In this document: positions 39,511 to 40,407 of the stretch, in pieces
Layout of the letters: each line of letters starts with the position of its first letter
How positions within the stretch are numbered: position 1 is the first letter of the stretch
Assembly: GCA_910584965.1 (NCBI GenBank)
Contig: CAJUDZ010000028.1
Location: 1,784 to 42,190 of the forward strand
Direction: 5' to 3'
DNA length: 40,407 bases
Source: an uncultured Lachnospiraceae bacterium
Lineage (GTDB): Bacteria; Bacillota; Clostridia; Lachnospirales; Lachnospiraceae
Made by a program: the position numbers and the translations under genes
Notes under the pieces: model-generated
What the model was told of the DNA's origin: nothing
What the model saw: only the letters and a program-made list of their open reading frames with translations
The model's database searches: none

Positions 39511-39591
39511 TTAATCTTCTTTATTTTCATTTAATGCCGCAATTACGACCGACAGGATTCCAATCACGACCGCCTTGACTATCTGCTCCAT
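39511..39591 (-). CDS. 26-residue hydrophobic small protein
   Basis: Start ATG at 39591 behind AGAAGGAAGG (spacing somewhat long), stop TAA at 39513-39511. It begins MEQIVKAVVIGILSVVIAAL and ends in an acidic/basic tail, so it is one membrane span with a charged C-terminus. It follows the DUF5688 gene by 26 nt on the same strand and probably shares its transcript. Size and shape recall small membrane peptides and type I toxins, but there is no family match I can name. Confidence 0.45.
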   Translation of the reverse strand: MEQIVKAVVIGILSVVIAALNENKED

Positions 39592-39617
39592 CCAAAACAC
39601 CACCTTCCTTCTGATAC

Positions 39618-40407
39618 TCAGGCGCACATCCTGATTTCTCCCGTCTGTCCGTCATAAAAATAACAGTGGTCAGAAAGACGTTCTTCTGCCTCTACCTGTG
39701 CTTCATTCACTTCCACCACCATGCTGTCAAAAACTTCTTTTTCTGATAAATCATTGGCACATACAAAGATCGTCTCGTGAATCGATGACGGCAGGATAAA
39801 GAAATTCCGTTCCCCGGCAAATTCCCGTATCAGCTTCTTATTCAGTATACCCGCCGCACCATAAGTTTTTACCGCATTAGTCAGCACATACATCCTGCCA
39901 TCCATAACGTTTCTCCCATTTTCTCCTCCGCTTTCCTCCGCATCATATCCCATGTTGAGCATCCTCCGGACAAAGGCTTCTATATCCTGAAATTCGTATC
40001 CGTCTTTCTCAAGGTTCTTCATCGCCTGTTCATGCAATTGTGCAGTCTCTATTCCATATTGTTCCAACATCTGTTTTTTCACCTTTATGCAGCCCTTCTG
40101 TTCCTCCGTCACTCCTATCCGTATAACATAGGCCACCGATAGGTCTAACATCGGAACCGCTGCCAGTTCTTCCAGCATTTCTTCATTCTCTTTTGTGGAG
40201 AGCAGAATGGGATATATATGTTCCTTAACGGTCTCCCAGTCCGAAAGACAGCCTGCGGACTGCAAGAGTTCCTCCGTTGTCTCATGCTTTTCCCGTTCCC
40301 TGCATATCTCTTTCACACAGTCCGCCATCATCATACTTCCGTTATCATATGATTCATAAAAATCTCCATTCCGCCGCCTTTGGTTGGCGGCACAAATAGC
40401 AATGAAA
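39618..40407 (-). CDS. DUF5688-family protein, 5' end outside the window
   Basis: The frame is open to the right edge (first whole codon at 40406). The first in-window ATG is at 40334, giving 238 residues, shorter than the usual DUF5688 length of roughly 300. Family features are LDLSVAYVIRIG in the middle, a Tyr-Val-Leu-Thr-Asn block near residue 150, FFILPSSIHETIFV and VEVNEAQVEAEERLSDHCYFY near the end. The codons just upstream of the ATG encode FYESYDNG, which resembles the conserved region before this point, so I consider the gene to continue beyond the window. DUF5688 proteins are common in integrative elements of Lachnospiraceae; their function is unknown. Confidence 0.7.
   Translation of the reverse strand, partial: FIAICAANQRRRNGDFYESYDNGSMMMADCVKEICREREKHETTEELLQSAGCLSDWETVKEHIYPILLSTKENEEMLEELAAVPMLDLSVAYVIRIGVTEEQKGCIKVKKQMLEQYGIETAQLHEQAMKNLEKDGYEFQDIEAFVRRMLNMGYDAEESGGENGRNVMDGRMYVLTNAVKTYGAAGILNKKLIREFAGERNFFILPSSIHETIFVCANDLSEKEVFDSMVVEVNEAQVEAEERLSDHCYFYDGQTGEIRMCA

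Overview
The window looks like chromosomal DNA of a gut-type Firmicute, most likely a Lachnospiraceae (Clostridia). The reasons are strong AGGAGG-type ribosome binding sites, use of GTG and TTG starts, a PPi-type phosphofructokinase, large hybrid histidine kinases, a LytTR/DUF3021/ABC module, AgrC/AgrA-like regulators and a DUF5688 protein. No rRNA gene and no intact tRNA gene is present. The family-level assignment is an inference from gene content, not from a marker gene.

Layout, left to right. (1) 1-2.2 kb: a 55-bp direct repeat pair, then an ECF sigma factor overlapping a membrane protein that is probably its anti-sigma. (2) 2.2-6.9 kb, minus strand: glycogen phosphorylase, a LacI-family regulator with a recognisable promoter/operator, a long perfect-type hairpin, and an HExxH metallopeptidase. 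(3) 7.1-8.3 kb, plus strand: two overlapping flavodoxin/FMN-reductase-like genes. (4) 8.3-12.1 kb, minus strand: a three-gene uronide-glycan operon (GH88, DUF2264, galactose-binding-like protein). (5) 12.2-18.9 kb, minus strand: a three-gene phosphorelay operon: receiver plus degenerate HD-GYP, hybrid kinase with Hpt, and a hybrid kinase whose C-terminus is a whole DegV-like domain. (6) 19-22 kb, minus strand: PPi-type phosphofructokinase, a 194-nt long inverted repeat, and a Na+/Ca2+-type antiporter behind a yybP-ykoY (Mn2+) riboswitch followed by two successive intrinsic terminators. (7) 22-23.5 kb: a MATE exporter. (8) 23.9-28.1 kb, plus strand: an unusual operon of a cytosolic ParB-like/BMP fusion, a metallophosphoesterase and a flotillin. 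(9) 28.2-30.8 kb, minus strand: LytTR regulator, DUF3021 membrane protein, ABC ATPase, ABC permease. (10) 31-35.7 kb: a lipoprotein joining an Asp-box/propeller-like region to a sugar-binding-protein domain, divergent from an OmpR-type response regulator and its kinase. (11) 35.7-39.1 kb, minus strand: CPBP membrane protease and an AgrC/AgrA-like pair. (12) 39.1-40.4 kb: a 3' fragment of a tRNA-Leu gene with its terminator, integrase arm-site-like repeats, a tiny hydrophobic ORF and the end of a DUF5688 gene; this reads as the end of an integrated mobile element that continues past the right edge.

The overall theme is signalling: one ECF pair, four kinases, five receiver or LytTR regulators, and several candidate sensory proteins (DegV domain, BMP domain, solute-binding lipoprotein) placed next to regulators rather than next to transporters. 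The most novel-looking points are the kinase-DegV fusion, the ParB-like/BMP-phosphoesterase-flotillin operon, the Asp-box/solute-binding lipoprotein beside a two-component system, the riboswitch with tandem terminators, and the tRNA-Leu integration scar.
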